A stretch of DNA of 42,134 nt from Bacteroidales bacterium UBA5382 (GCA_002409745.1 DHOU01000026.1:1-42134); one strand, 5' to 3'; shown: positions 7,695-16,253, counted from the first letter of the stretch. The notes: generated by a model from the letters alone, not told the origin. Translations and numbers: made by a program.

Positions 7695-10361
7695 ATGATT
7701 TTTCTTACTTTTCAACTGAGTTATCATACGTTGTGGGGGCAGCAAGTATGTGTATGCGGTTCGACACCCGAACTGGGAAGTTTTGATGAAAGCAAAGCTC
7801 TCGTCTTAAATAATGACGGCGATTTGTGGAATATTCAGCTCTCTGTTCATCATGTCGGGAACATCGATTATTATTATTTTATAAAGGAAGGGGGGCATAC
7901 AATACGCCGTGAATGGGGCGAAAACCGCCGATTATTTGTCGAGAATAATAAGACCTTTTATTTGCAAGACTTATGGAAGACGGAGCCGTATCATCGTTAT
8001 TTGTATTCTTCCGTTTTTACGGAAAGCGTTTTCGCCCACACTAAAAAGACGTTTTCCGGAGAATATTATTCTCAAAGCATTTTGTTAAATGTCATTTGTC
8101 CGTATGTTCGCAAAGATCAAAAGCTCGTCATTAGCGGAGACAATGAAAAAATCGGAAACTGGAATTTAGAGAAAGCGCTTCCTTTGGATTGTGTCCGCAA
8201 CGGGGAGTGGCAGATTGTGTTGGATGCCGCCTTTTTTTCTGAGGATGTTCATTATAAATTCGTTATTGTCGATGCCGGGTCGCTTAAGGCGATCCATTGG
8301 GAAGACGGAGGAAATAGAACATTATATGTCGATAAAGTCCGGCGCGTAAATTGTGTGTTGGTTGAAATGGGATTGGTCTTCCATTATCATTCTTTTGCTT
8401 ATAAAGGGACGGGTACGGCAATCCCGGTGTTTTCGCTTCGTTCGGAAGATAGTTTCGGTATCGGCGATTTCCTCGATTTGCGAAAAATGATTGATTGGGC
8501 GGTACTGACCCGTCAACAGCTCATACAGGTATTGCCGCTCAACGATACGACAACGACGCATACCTGGAAAGATTCTTATCCGTATAGCGCCATTTCGATT
8601 TATGCCTTAAACCCGATGTATTTGGGATACGGAACGTTGCCGTTGAACGATAAGAAGAAACAGAATGCCTATATAAACCGGGCAAAGGAGCTGAATAAAC
8701 TGCCTCAACTGGATTATGAAAAGGTATTGAGACTCAAAACGGATTACGGTAAGGATTTGTTTGCTCAAAACGGGAACGAGGTGTTGGCTTCGGATGAATA
8801 CCGGGCTTTCTATCGTCAGAATGAATCGTGGTTGTTCCCTTATGCTTGTTATTGCTATTTGCGCGACAGCCTGGGTACGGCCGAGTTCTCCCAATGGGGC
8901 GAGTTTTCGGTTTTTCGCTACGATCAGTTGGAGCATCTGCTGAAAACAAATCCGGAAGCGAAACAAGTCGCCGATTATTATTGTTTCCTGCAGTTCCTTC
9001 TGCATCAACAATTGTATGAAACGAAAGAATATGCCCATCAAAAAGGGGTTGTTCTGAAAGGGGATATTCCTATCGGGATCAATCGTAGCAGTATCGATGC
9101 ATGGACGACTCCTTATCTGTTTAATATGAATACGCAAACGGGCGCCCCCCCCGACGATTTCTCTATTTACGGACAAAACTGGAGTTTTCCGACCTATAAT
9201 TGGCACGCCATGGCGCAGGAGGATTTTACCTGGTGGAAGAATCGCTTCAAAAAGATGGCCGATTATTTTGATGCGTATCGTATCGATCATATCTTGGGCT
9301 TTTTCCGTATTTGGGAAATACCGTTGGATGCCGTACAGGGACTGTTAGGCCACTTTAGTCCGGCGTTACCTTACAGCGTTCATGAGATAAACGGGGCGGG
9401 GATGTTTTTCGATGAAGAACGGCTGCTGCAACCCTTTATTCATGAACATTTTCTCTATGATTTCTTCGGCCCGGATGCCGGACAGGTTATGCAAACGTAT
9501 CTGGATGTTTCCGGATGGCAGCGCTTCCGGTTGAAATCTTTTTGTAACACGCAGCAAAAAATACGACACCTTTTCGAAGGCGAAACCGATCTGGAAAAAC
9601 TTCGTATTCGGGACGGATTATATGCTTTGTGTACGGAGGTGTTGTTTGTGCGTGATCCGTATGAACCGGATCGTTTTCATCCGCGGATAGCCGCTCAATA
9701 TACGCATTCATACCGCTATCTGGATGATGCCGCGAAGAACGCATTTAATCGGCTGTATGATGCCTTTTTCTACCATCGGCATAATGCTTTTTGGCGCGAA
9801 CAGGCTATAAGGAAACTTCCTCAGCTTGTTTCTTCGACATCGATGCTGCCCTGCGGGGAAGATTTAGGTATGGTTCCGGCATGTGTCCCGGCTGTCATGG
9901 ACGAACTGCAAATATTAAGTCTTGAAATACAACGAATGCCCAAAGATCCGAATAGGCTTTTTGCCGATCTATCTTCGTTGCCCTACCTTTCCGTATGTAC
10001 AACCTCCACCCATGATATGTCGCCTGTACGGGCATGGTGGCGGGAGGATCGGGATATCACGCAGCAATTTTATAATGAGGTGCTGCATCACGAGGGGGAA
10101 GCGCCTCCGGATTGTTCCCCGGAATTATGCCGGGAAATCCTGGAGTTGCATTTGCAGGCTTCATCCATGTGGGTTATACTGCCATGGCAAGATTGGATGT
10201 CTATCGATGGCCGGCTTTCGTCTTCCGATCCTGAAGGCGACCGGATCAATATTCCGGCCAATCCGGAACATTACTGGCGTTATCGTATGCATCTTTCTTT
10301 AGATGCGTTGTTGCAAGAGACGGATTTTAATGATACGGTAAGGCGATTGGCGGAAAGGTAA
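7695..10361 (+). CDS. malQ: 4-alpha-glucanotransferase (amylomaltase) with N-terminal CBM20 domains
   Basis: This is an 888-residue GH77 enzyme that transfers glucan segments between malto-oligosaccharides, releasing glucose, in cytosolic maltodextrin/glycogen metabolism. Two starch-binding CBM20 domains come first (about residues 1-95, beginning MIFLTFQLSYHTLWGQQV, and 130-215, VRKDQKLVISGDNEKIGNW). The catalytic barrel follows from about 240. The nucleophile is Asp531 in YRIDHILGFFRIWEIP, the acid/base is Glu722 in CGEDLGMVP, and the transition-state stabiliser is Asp774 in TSTHDMSP. The CBM20-GH77 layout is the usual form in Bacteroidota. A hairpin directly after the stop codon separates it from the next promoter. 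No signal peptide is seen. Confidence 0.95.
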   Translation: MIFLTFQLSYHTLWGQQVCVCGSTPELGSFDESKALVLNNDGDLWNIQLSVHHVGNIDYYYFIKEGGHTIRREWGENRRLFVENNKTFYLQDLWKTEPYHRYLYSSVFTESVFAHTKKTFSGEYYSQSILLNVICPYVRKDQKLVISGDNEKIGNWNLEKALPLDCVRNGEWQIVLDAAFFSEDVHYKFVIVDAGSLKAIHWEDGGNRTLYVDKVRRVNCVLVEMGLVFHYHSFAYKGTGTAIPVFSLRSEDSFGIGDFLDLRKMIDWAVLTRQQLIQVLPLNDTTTTHTWKDSYPYSAISIYALNPMYLGYGTLPLNDKKKQNAYINRAKELNKLPQLDYEKVLRLKTDYGKDLFAQNGNEVLASDEYRAFYRQNESWLFPYACYCYLRDSLGTAEFSQWGEFSVFRYDQLEHLLKTNPEAKQVADYYCFLQFLLHQQLYETKEYAHQKGVVLKGDIPIGINRSSIDAWTTPYLFNMNTQTGAPPDDFSIYGQNWSFPTYNWHAMAQEDFTWWKNRFKKMADYFDAYRIDHILGFFRIWEIPLDAVQGLLGHFSPALPYSVHEINGAGMFFDEERLLQPFIHEHFLYDFFGPDAGQVMQTYLDVSGWQRFRLKSFCNTQQKIRHLFEGETDLEKLRIRDGLYALCTEVLFVRDPYEPDRFHPRIAAQYTHSYRYLDDAAKNAFNRLYDAFFYHRHNAFWREQAIRKLPQLVSSTSMLPCGEDLGMVPACVPAVMDELQILSLEIQRMPKDPNRLFADLSSLPYLSVCTTSTHDMSPVRAWWREDRDITQQFYNEVLHHEGEAPPDCSPELCREILELHLQASSMWVILPWQDWMSIDGRLSSSDPEGDRINIPANPEHYWRYRMHLSLDALLQETDFNDTVRRLAER

Positions 10362-10394
10362 ATCCGTCTAACGGATGTATTCCGTTTGACGGAT
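10362..10394 (+). terminator. Terminator-like hairpin after malQ
   Basis: ATCCGTC (10362-10368) pairs with GACGGAT (10388-10394) and AACGGA (10370-10375) with TCCGTT (10381-10386), with one T-T mismatch and a five-base loop. A T-rich but interrupted tail follows. It starts right after the malQ stop codon. Confidence 0.6.
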
Positions 10395-10408
10395 AATATT
10401 TATTTTTA

Positions 10409-10440
10409 TTTGTTCGATTGCCTGAAAAAAGATACCTTTG
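10409..10440 (+). promoter_or_regulatory. Textbook promoter of the CBM9-like gene
   Basis: TTTG (10409-10412), a 20-base spacer and TACCTTTG (10433-10440) match the Bacteroidota consensus at every conserved position. The distance to the ATG at 10461 (20 bases) supports that start rather than a longer upstream frame, which would overlap the promoter. Confidence 0.75.
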
Positions 10441-10460
10441 GGACAAATATTTTAGAGGAA

Positions 10461-11108
10461 ATGAAAATTTTACAAGTGCCTTTTTTGAGCATCCCTTTGG
10501 AAGCGGAAATGCTTAATAAGATGAAGATACTTCATGAAGCGGGTTCGGAGGCTTTCATCAATCAAGTAAACTGGAAAACCGATTTTCCGGACAAAATGCC
10601 TGTTTCGGTTCGCGCGGCGCATGACGGCGACCGTCTTTACTTGCATTATTCGGTATCGGGAGAAGATGTTCGAGCCGTTACGACCGAAGATTTCGGGGCG
10701 GTGTGGAAAGACAGTTGTGTCGAGTTTTTTATGCAACGTGAAGGAGATACGATCTATCGGAACTTCGAGTGTAATGTCCTCGGCGCCCTGTTAGCCGCAA
10801 AGCGCATCAATCGGGAGTCCGCCGAAAAACTGACGGAGGATGCGGCCTCGATTGTTCGATTGACCACTATCCGGCCTTATTATCAAAACGGCCGGCAAGT
10901 CACGGACTGGTCATTATGGTTGGAGATTCCCAAAAAGGCAATGGGGTTCGACACGCATGAAACGTTATCGGGACAAAAAATCCGGGCGAACTTTTATAAA
11001 TGTGGCGATGAAACGCCGCAGCCCCACTATTTGAGTTGGAGTCCGATCGATACCCCGTCACCCGATTTTCATGTTCCTCAATTTTTCGGATTATTACAAT
11101 TAGATTGA
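10461..11108 (+). CDS. Carbohydrate-binding family 9-like protein
   Basis: This is a 215-residue beta-rich protein resembling the CBM9-like domain family found alone in many Bacteroidota. Visible features include MPVSVRAAHDGDRLYLHYSV, VWKDSCVEFFMQREGD, NFECNVLGALLAAKR, and WSLWLEIPKKAMGF, followed by a C-terminal RANFYKCGDETPQPHYLSW with SPDFHVPQFFGLLQLD. CBM9 modules bind glycan ends, but the stand-alone versions have no established role. The start at 10461 follows a purine-rich AGAGGA and a strong promoter. There is no signal peptide, so it appears cytosolic. It lies 65 bases ahead of a sugar-kinase-like phosphotransferase. Confidence 0.82.
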   Translation: MKILQVPFLSIPLEAEMLNKMKILHEAGSEAFINQVNWKTDFPDKMPVSVRAAHDGDRLYLHYSVSGEDVRAVTTEDFGAVWKDSCVEFFMQREGDTIYRNFECNVLGALLAAKRINRESAEKLTEDAASIVRLTTIRPYYQNGRQVTDWSLWLEIPKKAMGFDTHETLSGQKIRANFYKCGDETPQPHYLSWSPIDTPSPDFHVPQFFGLLQLD

Positions 11109-11113
11109 TCAAT

Positions 11114-11156
11114 AATAAACAAAATCAGATCATTCGGAAAATTCAAAATAGTTTCT
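11114..11156. repeat. 43-bp dispersed element (copy B)
   Basis: This 43-base stretch, six bases after the CBM9-like stop codon, is 40/43 identical without gaps to 15533-15575. It lies between co-directional genes and has no hairpin or coding potential that I can see. Confidence 0.75.
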
Positions 11157-11173
11157 TAAAACAAGTATATAAT

Positions 11174-12271
11174 ATGGAAGACTTCAATAAACGCAAAGAA
11201 ATCGTTTTTCAATTTCTCGATCGAGACGATAGGGTGGAAATAAAGCCCTTGGGCGCCGGTCATATCAACGACTCTTTTAAAGTGAAAACTTCGGATAACG
11301 AATATGTGTTGCAACGCATCAATCATTCCATTTTTAAGAATGTGGCGCAGTTGCAGGATAATATCCGGAGAGTCACGGCTCATATCCGTACGAAGCTCGA
11401 AGAACGCGGTACAAAAGATATCGATCGAAAAGTCCTGACGCTTGTCCCTCGTAAAGACGGAGCTCTTTTTTATCAGGATGCCAGGGGAAATTACTGGCGT
11501 ATGATGTATTTCATCAAAGACAGTAAGAGTTATGACGATATTAATCCGGAGCTGGCTTACCGGGCAGGACTGGCTTTCGGTGATTTTCAGAAGATGCTGG
11601 CCGACCTTCCGGGAGGACCTCTTTTTGAAACGATTCCGGACTTTCACAATATGGAAGCGCGACTCAAAACTTTTCGGGAATCGGTGAACAACAATAAGGC
11701 AGGCCGTTTGTCGGAGGTCAACACCCTGGTAAAAGAAATCGAAGACAGAGCCGAAGAAATGTGCAAAGCGGAGAGGCTACATCGCGAAGGAAAACTGCCT
11801 AAACGCGTCAATCACTGCGATACCAAAGTCAATAATATTCTTTTCGATGAAAACGATCAGGTCTTATGCGTCGTGGATTTGGATACCGTCATGCCCGGAT
11901 ACGTCCTTTCGGATTTCGGCGATTTTATTCGTACAGGAGCCAATACGGGTGCGGAGGATGCTAAAGATCTCGACACTGTTTCTGTGGATATGGATATTTT
12001 CGAAGCCTATGCCAAAGGCTATTTGCAAAATGCCGCCTCGTTTCTTACCGAAACCGAAGTGAAGAATCTTGCTTTCGGAGCGAAGTTGTTAACATATATG
12101 CAGGCGGTACGTTTTTTTAGCGATTATTTGGATGGCGACACCTATTATAAAATAGACTATCCGGAGCATAATCTGGTGCGTACGAAAGCTCAATTTAAGC
12201 TTTTGACGAGTTTGGAAGAAAATTTCGAAAAAATGCAGGAGGTAATCAATCGATTGATGAAGATCGATTGA
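11174..12271 (+). CDS. APH-fold phosphotransferase, N-acetylhexosamine-kinase-like
   Basis: This is a 365-residue kinase of the aminoglycoside phosphotransferase (APH) superfamily. The start at 11174 (MEDFNKRKEIVFQFLD) is chosen because an upstream extension would read through the preceding gene's end. The brenner-type catalytic loop is HCDTKVNNILF (His214, Asp216), the metal-binding Asp follows in CVVDLDTVMPG, and the N-lobe has LGAGHINDSFKV with YVLQRIN. Bacteroidota homologues of this type resemble NahK-like anomeric sugar kinases, but the substrate is not shown by sequence. The 3' end carries a near-perfect 20-base tandem duplication across the stop codon (12252-12271, then 12272 on). Confidence 0.82.
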   Translation: MEDFNKRKEIVFQFLDRDDRVEIKPLGAGHINDSFKVKTSDNEYVLQRINHSIFKNVAQLQDNIRRVTAHIRTKLEERGTKDIDRKVLTLVPRKDGALFYQDARGNYWRMMYFIKDSKSYDDINPELAYRAGLAFGDFQKMLADLPGGPLFETIPDFHNMEARLKTFRESVNNNKAGRLSEVNTLVKEIEDRAEEMCKAERLHREGKLPKRVNHCDTKVNNILFDENDQVLCVVDLDTVMPGYVLSDFGDFIRTGANTGAEDAKDLDTVSVDMDIFEAYAKGYLQNAASFLTETEVKNLAFGAKLLTYMQAVRFFSDYLDGDTYYKIDYPEHNLVRTKAQFKLLTSLEENFEKMQEVINRLMKID

Positions 12272-12375
12272 GATTGATGAAGATTGAAACGGCACCTCGG
12301 GAGGTTCGCAGGTGCGAGAGTTAGACAAGAAGATAAAAAATACATAAAATGCAACCGGGTGTAAAGAAAAAATAC

Positions 12376-12383
12376 TATCTTTG
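12376..12383 (+). promoter_or_regulatory. -7 box of the yceD-rpmF unit
   Basis: TATCTTTG matches TAnnTTTG and lies 25 bases before the GTG start codon. No clear -33 TTTG is present. A small inverted repeat (GCACCT 12292-12297, AGGTGC 12310-12315) lies upstream without a T tail. Confidence 0.45.
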
Positions 12384-12408
12384 CACCGCTTTATTTTGAG
12401 GATACAAC

Positions 12409-12996
12409 GTGGCTAAATTCAGCTTATATAATATTTCCTTAAAAAACCTCTCAGAAGGGGTTCATCCCTACGAGTATGATTTAGATAGGAAATTTTTCGA
12501 TGCGATCGATAGCGAGGAAGTTCGTAAGGGGAATGTACATGTGACGCTTGCGGTAAAAAAAGTTTCCTCTGCTTATGAGTTCGATTTTGAGTTAAAAGGA
12601 AATGTACAAGTTCCTTGTGCTCGTTGTTTGGACGAGATGGACTTGGAGGTTTACTCAAAGAACCATTTGATCGTTAAACTGGGCAAGGAGTATTTGGAGG
12701 AAAGTGATGAAATAATCATTATTCCCGAAGAGGAAGGAGCAATCAATATTGCATGGTTCCTTTATGAATTTATCGCTTTGGCGATTCCTATAAAGCCGGT
12801 GCACCCTAAAGGGGAGTGCAATCGGACCATGTCTTCCAAACTCAAAAAACATCGCGCCGTAAGTCGTGACGATGATGACAGCGAAGATACGGACGAGATA
12901 GAGGATGATATGGATGATGATGTAGAAGATGCGTCGGATGTCCAAACACCCGATCCCCGATGGGAGGCCTTAAAAGGACTCAACTTAGAAGAATAA
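12409..12996 (+). CDS. yceD: DUF177/YceD family protein
   Basis: This is a 195-residue protein of the YceD (DUF177) family, which is almost always encoded just upstream of rpmF and in plants and bacteria is linked to 23S rRNA/large-subunit accumulation. The conserved core is VQVPCARCLDEMDLEV with a Cys-x2-Cys pair, followed by a proline-rich IALAIPIKPVHPKGEC. A strongly acidic low-complexity tail (runs of Asp/Glu around residues 150-180) precedes the conserved end DPRWEALKGLNLEE. The start codon is GTG (12409), matching the family's MAKFSLYNI-type N-terminus. It ends 25 bases before rpmF. Confidence 0.88.
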   Translation: MAKFSLYNISLKNLSEGVHPYEYDLDRKFFDAIDSEEVRKGNVHVTLAVKKVSSAYEFDFELKGNVQVPCARCLDEMDLEVYSKNHLIVKLGKEYLEESDEIIIIPEEEGAINIAWFLYEFIALAIPIKPVHPKGECNRTMSSKLKKHRAVSRDDDDSEDTDEIEDDMDDDVEDASDVQTPDPRWEALKGLNLEE

Positions 12997-13021
12997 AAAC
13001 AATAATAAAAAGTAATATAAA

Positions 13022-13207
13022 ATGGCACATCCAAAACGCAGACAGTCTTCAGCAAGACAAGGAAAAAGAAGAACTCACGACAAAGCGAAAGTTCCTACGT
13101 TAGCAATTTGTCCCGCAACCGGCGAGTATCATGTATATCATCGTGCTCATTGGCATGAAGGGAAGTTATACTACAAAGGCAAAGTGGTTATCGATAGCGA
13201 AGAATAG
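13022..13207 (+). CDS. rpmF: 50S ribosomal protein L32
   Basis: This is a 61-residue basic ribosomal protein (bL32). The N-terminus [20 protein letters not shown] and the following [18 protein letters not shown] are characteristic. The zinc-type four-Cys pattern is not present (only one Cys), so this is the Cys-poor form. It follows yceD and is followed by a strong terminator before fabH, giving the conserved yceD-rpmF-fabH order. Confidence 0.97.
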   Translation: MAHPKRRQSSARQGKRRTHDKAKVPTLAICPATGEYHVYHRAHWHEGKLYYKGKVVIDSEE

Positions 13208-13232
13208 GATTTAATAACGTAAGAAATAGAAT

Positions 13233-13271
13233 GCCCTGAAAGAAGAATGATTTTTTCAGGGCGTTTTTTTT
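13233..13271 (+). terminator. Rho-independent terminator between rpmF and fabH
   Basis: GCCCTGAAA (13233-13241) pairs perfectly with TTTCAGGGC (13254-13262), followed by G and eight T residues (13264-13270). The fabH start codon lies only about 10 bases after the T run. Confidence 0.85.
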
Positions 13272-13280
13272 ATAGAAATT

Positions 13281-14294
13281 ATGAGGATAAACAACCTAAA
13301 CGCCGTCATTACAGGGATCGCTGCCGGTGTGCCGGATTATGTTCTTACCAACGAAGAGTTATCGCGTATGGTCGATACCAGTGATGAGTGGATCACGACC
13401 CGTGTCGGCATTAAGGAGCGCCGCATATTGAAAGGCGAGGCGCAGGGAGTCTCGGTTTTGGGAAGCCGGGCTGTGGCCGATTTGTTGAGGAAAACGCGTA
13501 CGCAGCCTCAAGACGTGGATGCGGTTATTTTCGCCACAAGCACCCCCGATCATCTCTTTCCTTCGTCCGCCTCTATTGTGGCGGAAGAAAACGGTATTAA
13601 GAATGCTTTCTGTTTTGATATGGAAGTGGCTTGTTCGGGCTTTGTATATGGCCTGGAAATTTGCAACGGATTGATCAAGACCGGCAAGTATAATAAGATT
13701 ATACTACTTGCGGGAGATAAAATGTCTTCCATAACCAATTATAAAGACCGTACCACTTGTCCGCTGTTTGGCGACGGGGTGGGGGCCGTCATGATCGAGC
13801 CTACCGCCGAAGAAACAGGAATTATGGACGTGATATTGCATTCCGACGGGGTAGGGTATGAACCGTTGCAAATGAAGGCCGGCGGCAGTAAATATCCGGC
13901 ATCGCATGAAACCGTCGACAACGCCGGGCATACCGTACATCAAGATGGAAAAGTGGTCTATAAGTATGCCGTGTCGCGTATGGCCGACGTGGCGGGCGAT
14001 ATTATGGAGCGGAATAATCTCACGGCCGGCGATGTTGACTGGCTTGTTCCTCATCAGGCTAATTTACGGATTATTAATGCCGCCGTTACCCGTTCCGGCA
14101 TTCCGCCCGAAAAGGTGATGGTCAACATCGAGCGCTATGGCAATACGAGTGCCGGTACGATACCCATCTGTTTATGGGAATGGGAAGATCAATTACGCAA
14201 AGGCGATACGATTATATTGGTTGCCTTCGGAGCCGGATTCAGTTGGGGAGCCGTTTACCTGAAATGGGGATACGACGGCAACACGATCAGATAA
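13281..14294 (+). CDS. fabH: 3-oxoacyl-[acyl-carrier-protein] synthase III
   Basis: This is a 337-residue ketoacyl synthase III that condenses acetyl-CoA or another acyl-CoA with malonyl-ACP to start fatty-acid synthesis in the cytosol. The catalytic triad is visible: Cys118 in [11 protein letters not shown], His258 in VPHQANLRI, and Asn288 in [12 protein letters not shown]. The conserved [16 protein letters not shown] region is present at residues 33-48. The start lies immediately after the rpmF terminator, so most transcripts from the rpmF promoter would stop before it; fabH either depends on read-through or on a weak promoter not seen here. The MFS gene follows after four bases. Confidence 0.96.
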   Translation: MRINNLNAVITGIAAGVPDYVLTNEELSRMVDTSDEWITTRVGIKERRILKGEAQGVSVLGSRAVADLLRKTRTQPQDVDAVIFATSTPDHLFPSSASIVAEENGIKNAFCFDMEVACSGFVYGLEICNGLIKTGKYNKIILLAGDKMSSITNYKDRTTCPLFGDGVGAVMIEPTAEETGIMDVILHSDGVGYEPLQMKAGGSKYPASHETVDNAGHTVHQDGKVVYKYAVSRMADVAGDIMERNNLTAGDVDWLVPHQANLRIINAAVTRSGIPPEKVMVNIERYGNTSAGTIPICLWEWEDQLRKGDTIILVAFGAGFSWGAVYLKWGYDGNTIR

Positions 14295-14298
14295 AAAA

Positions 14299-15537
14299 AT
14301 GACAGATACAAATTGGATAAAGAAAATTACCTGGTTTTTAGCAAGCCAGACGATTTCTTTATTCGGTACATCGCTGGTGCAATATGCCATTATGTGGCAT
14401 ATTACGTTGAAAACCCAGTCGGGAATCATGATGACGATTGCCATTCTGTGTGGTTTTCTGCCCATCTTTTTTCTGTCGCCTTTTGCCGGTGTTTGGGCCG
14501 ATCGTTACGATAGGAAGAAGTTGATTATTGCCGCCGACTCGTTCATCGCCTTGGCAACGTTGGTGCTCGTTGTTTTTTTTCATTTAGGTTATGGCTCTTT
14601 GTGGATGCTCTTTGCCGTATCCGCGATAAGGGCGTTCGGTTCCGCCGTTCAAACACCTGCGGTCAATTCGTTTATTCCTCAGTTGGTACCTGTCGATAAA
14701 CTAACGAAAGTCAATGCGACCAATACCAGCATACAATCGATGGTGAACCTTTTATCGCCCATGATTAGCGGAGCTTTGCTTTCGCTTATCAGCATAGAAT
14801 ATATTTTTCTGATAGACGTCATTACGGCAGCCATCGGTATTTTCATCCTTGCATTTTTCCTGCATACGCCGCCGCATGCCAAAGCGATGAAGAAATCGGA
14901 GAATAGCTATTTAGCCGACATGCAAGCCGGGTTAACCTATATCCGGACGCATCTTTTCCTGAAAAAGTATTTTATTTATTTAGCTGTCTTTTTTGTGTTA
15001 ATGGCGCCCGCCGCTTTCCTGACGCCTCTACAGGTGGCGCGGAGTTTTGGCGATGATGTATGGCGATTGACGGTATTGGAGGTCGTTTTTTCGATCGGGA
15101 TGATTTTAGGCGGCGCCTTAATGGCTTTCTGGGGCGGATTTAAAAACCGGGTTCACACCATGGGTATGGCATCTCTCTTTATGGGCGGTTTTACTGTCGC
15201 ATTGGGCATTGTTCCCGACTTCTGGGTCTATATCTTTTTTATGGGGTTGTTCGGTTGTGTGATGCCTTTATTCAATACTCCGGGAATGGTCCTTTTGCAA
15301 GAAACGGTGGAGCCTGATTTTATGGGGCGCGTATTTAGCGTGATGGGGATGATATCGAGTATCATGCTTCCTCTCGGAATGATCGGGTTCGGACCTTTGG
15401 CCGATGTGGTGAAGATTGAATGGCTTTTACTTTTTACGGGTATCCTGATTATGGGTGTCACGTATTTCTTTATTTCTGATAAAGTCCTTGTGCGGGCAGG
15501 TATCCCTTTAACTCCCAAGTCCCCGCAACAAGAATAA
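14299..15537 (+). CDS. MFS exporter, macrolide-efflux/EntS-like (MFS_3)
   Basis: This is a 412-residue inner-membrane permease with about 12 hydrophobic helices. The signature between helices 2 and 3 is PFAGVWADRYDRKKLIIAAD, as in MefA- and EntS-type exporters. Other family features are the N-terminal FLASQTISLFGTSLVQYAIMW and NTPGMVLLQETVEPDFMGRV near residue 335. Such proteins export macrolides, siderophores or other small molecules; the substrate here is unknown. It begins four bases after the fabH stop codon, so the two genes are probably co-transcribed, although no functional link is obvious. Copy C of the 43-bp element overlaps its stop codon. Confidence 0.9.
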   Translation: MTDTNWIKKITWFLASQTISLFGTSLVQYAIMWHITLKTQSGIMMTIAILCGFLPIFFLSPFAGVWADRYDRKKLIIAADSFIALATLVLVVFFHLGYGSLWMLFAVSAIRAFGSAVQTPAVNSFIPQLVPVDKLTKVNATNTSIQSMVNLLSPMISGALLSLISIEYIFLIDVITAAIGIFILAFFLHTPPHAKAMKKSENSYLADMQAGLTYIRTHLFLKKYFIYLAVFFVLMAPAAFLTPLQVARSFGDDVWRLTVLEVVFSIGMILGGALMAFWGGFKNRVHTMGMASLFMGGFTVALGIVPDFWVYIFFMGLFGCVMPLFNTPGMVLLQETVEPDFMGRVFSVMGMISSIMLPLGMIGFGPLADVVKIEWLLLFTGILIMGVTYFFISDKVLVRAGIPLTPKSPQQE

Positions 15538-15575
15538 ACAAAATCAGCTCATTCGGAAAATTCAAAACCGTTTCT
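15533..15575. repeat. 43-bp dispersed element (copy C)
   Basis: This copy is 40/43 identical to 11114-11156 without gaps, and its last 19 bases match 5725-5743 at 18 positions. It begins inside the last codons of the MFS gene, supplying its TAA stop. Confidence 0.75.
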
Positions 15576-15619
15576 ACGCCGGAGTAATTTTTTTATTTCC
15601 TGTTTCGAAAAAGATTATT

Positions 15620-15627
15620 TAGCTTTG
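15620..15627 (+). promoter_or_regulatory. -7 box of the PEGA lipoprotein gene
   Basis: TAGCTTTG fits TAnnTTTG and lies 52 bases before the ATG at 15680, the expected lipoprotein start. The -33 region has only TTTC-like sequence. Confidence 0.45.
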
Positions 15628-15710
15628 CAACTTGTTTTGTATTCTTCATGAATTTATGGATAAATTAAAATTAAACACAATGCAAAAGAGTTTGAAATTG
15701 AAGTTCTTTA

Positions 15711-16175
15711 GTGTTAATGTCCGGTGCCGTATTATTTGCCAGTTGTTCCAGTTCCACATTAATAGAGACCAATCCGGTCGGAGCAAAGTTGTATCTTGAC
15801 GGCGAACCGGTGGGCACGACTCCTTACACCCACAGTGATACTAAAATTGTGGGTAGTTCCACCAATATCCGGTTGGAAAAAGCGGGATATGAGCCGTTGA
15901 ATGTCGCGATGTCTAGAAATGAACAGGTGGATGTCGGCGCTATTATCGGCGGACTTTTTGTGTGGGTGCCTTTCTTATGGATTATGAAGTACAAACCGGT
16001 ACATCGATACGAAATGGTTCCTTTGTCCGGAAATGCTTCTTATCAACAAGAAAGGGCGATCACGTTAACGGGTTCGAAAGCGGATAAGCTGAAAGAACTG
16101 AAAGAATTGTTGGATCAGAATATTCTGACTAAGGAAGAATTTGAAATCGAAAAAGCTAAAGTGTTGGCTGAATAA
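15711..16175 (+). CDS. PEGA-domain and SHOCT-domain lipoprotein, signal peptide apparently frameshifted
   Basis: The open frame gives a 154-residue product with a PEGA domain (ETNPVGAKLYLDGEPVGTTP, residues about 18-37), a hydrophobic segment (GAIIGGLFVWVPFLWIM) and a C-terminal SHOCT helix pair (KLKELKELLDQNILTKEEF). A lipobox-like LFASC is present, but the frame has only a GTG (15711) or ATG (15717) start with no charged n-region. An ATG at 15680 opens MQKSLKLKFF in another frame; removing one T from the TTT at about 15707-15709 joins the two into a complete lipoprotein signal peptide ending LMSGAVLFASC. This suggests a one-base insertion (real or sequencing error). PEGA proteins are surface-associated; the role is unknown. 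Confidence 0.72.
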   Translation: MLMSGAVLFASCSSSTLIETNPVGAKLYLDGEPVGTTPYTHSDTKIVGSSTNIRLEKAGYEPLNVAMSRNEQVDVGAIIGGLFVWVPFLWIMKYKPVHRYEMVPLSGNASYQQERAITLTGSKADKLKELKELLDQNILTKEEFEIEKAKVLAE

Positions 16176-16212
16176 TCTCCTCCAGTAAAGTGATAAGTTC
16201 ACGAATCGATTG

Positions 16213-16253
16213 AATAAGACAAGGGTTCCGCCGCATGGGATCCTTGTCTTATT
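16213..16253. terminator. Terminator-like hairpin between convergent genes
   Basis: AATAAGACAAGG (16213-16224) and CCTTGTCTTATT (16242-16253) form a perfect 12-bp stem that can extend inward with GTTCC/GGGAT pairs including G-U. There is no strong T run on either side. It lies between the PEGA gene and the SBF gene, which converge here. Confidence 0.55.

Noticed and set aside
12292..12315. Attenuator or riboswitch upstream of yceD
   Set aside because: The alternative hairpins (GCACCT/AGGTGC and ACCTC/GAGGT) lie upstream of the -7 box at 12376 and so are not in the yceD leader; there is no T run, so I treat them at most as part of the kinase 3' end.
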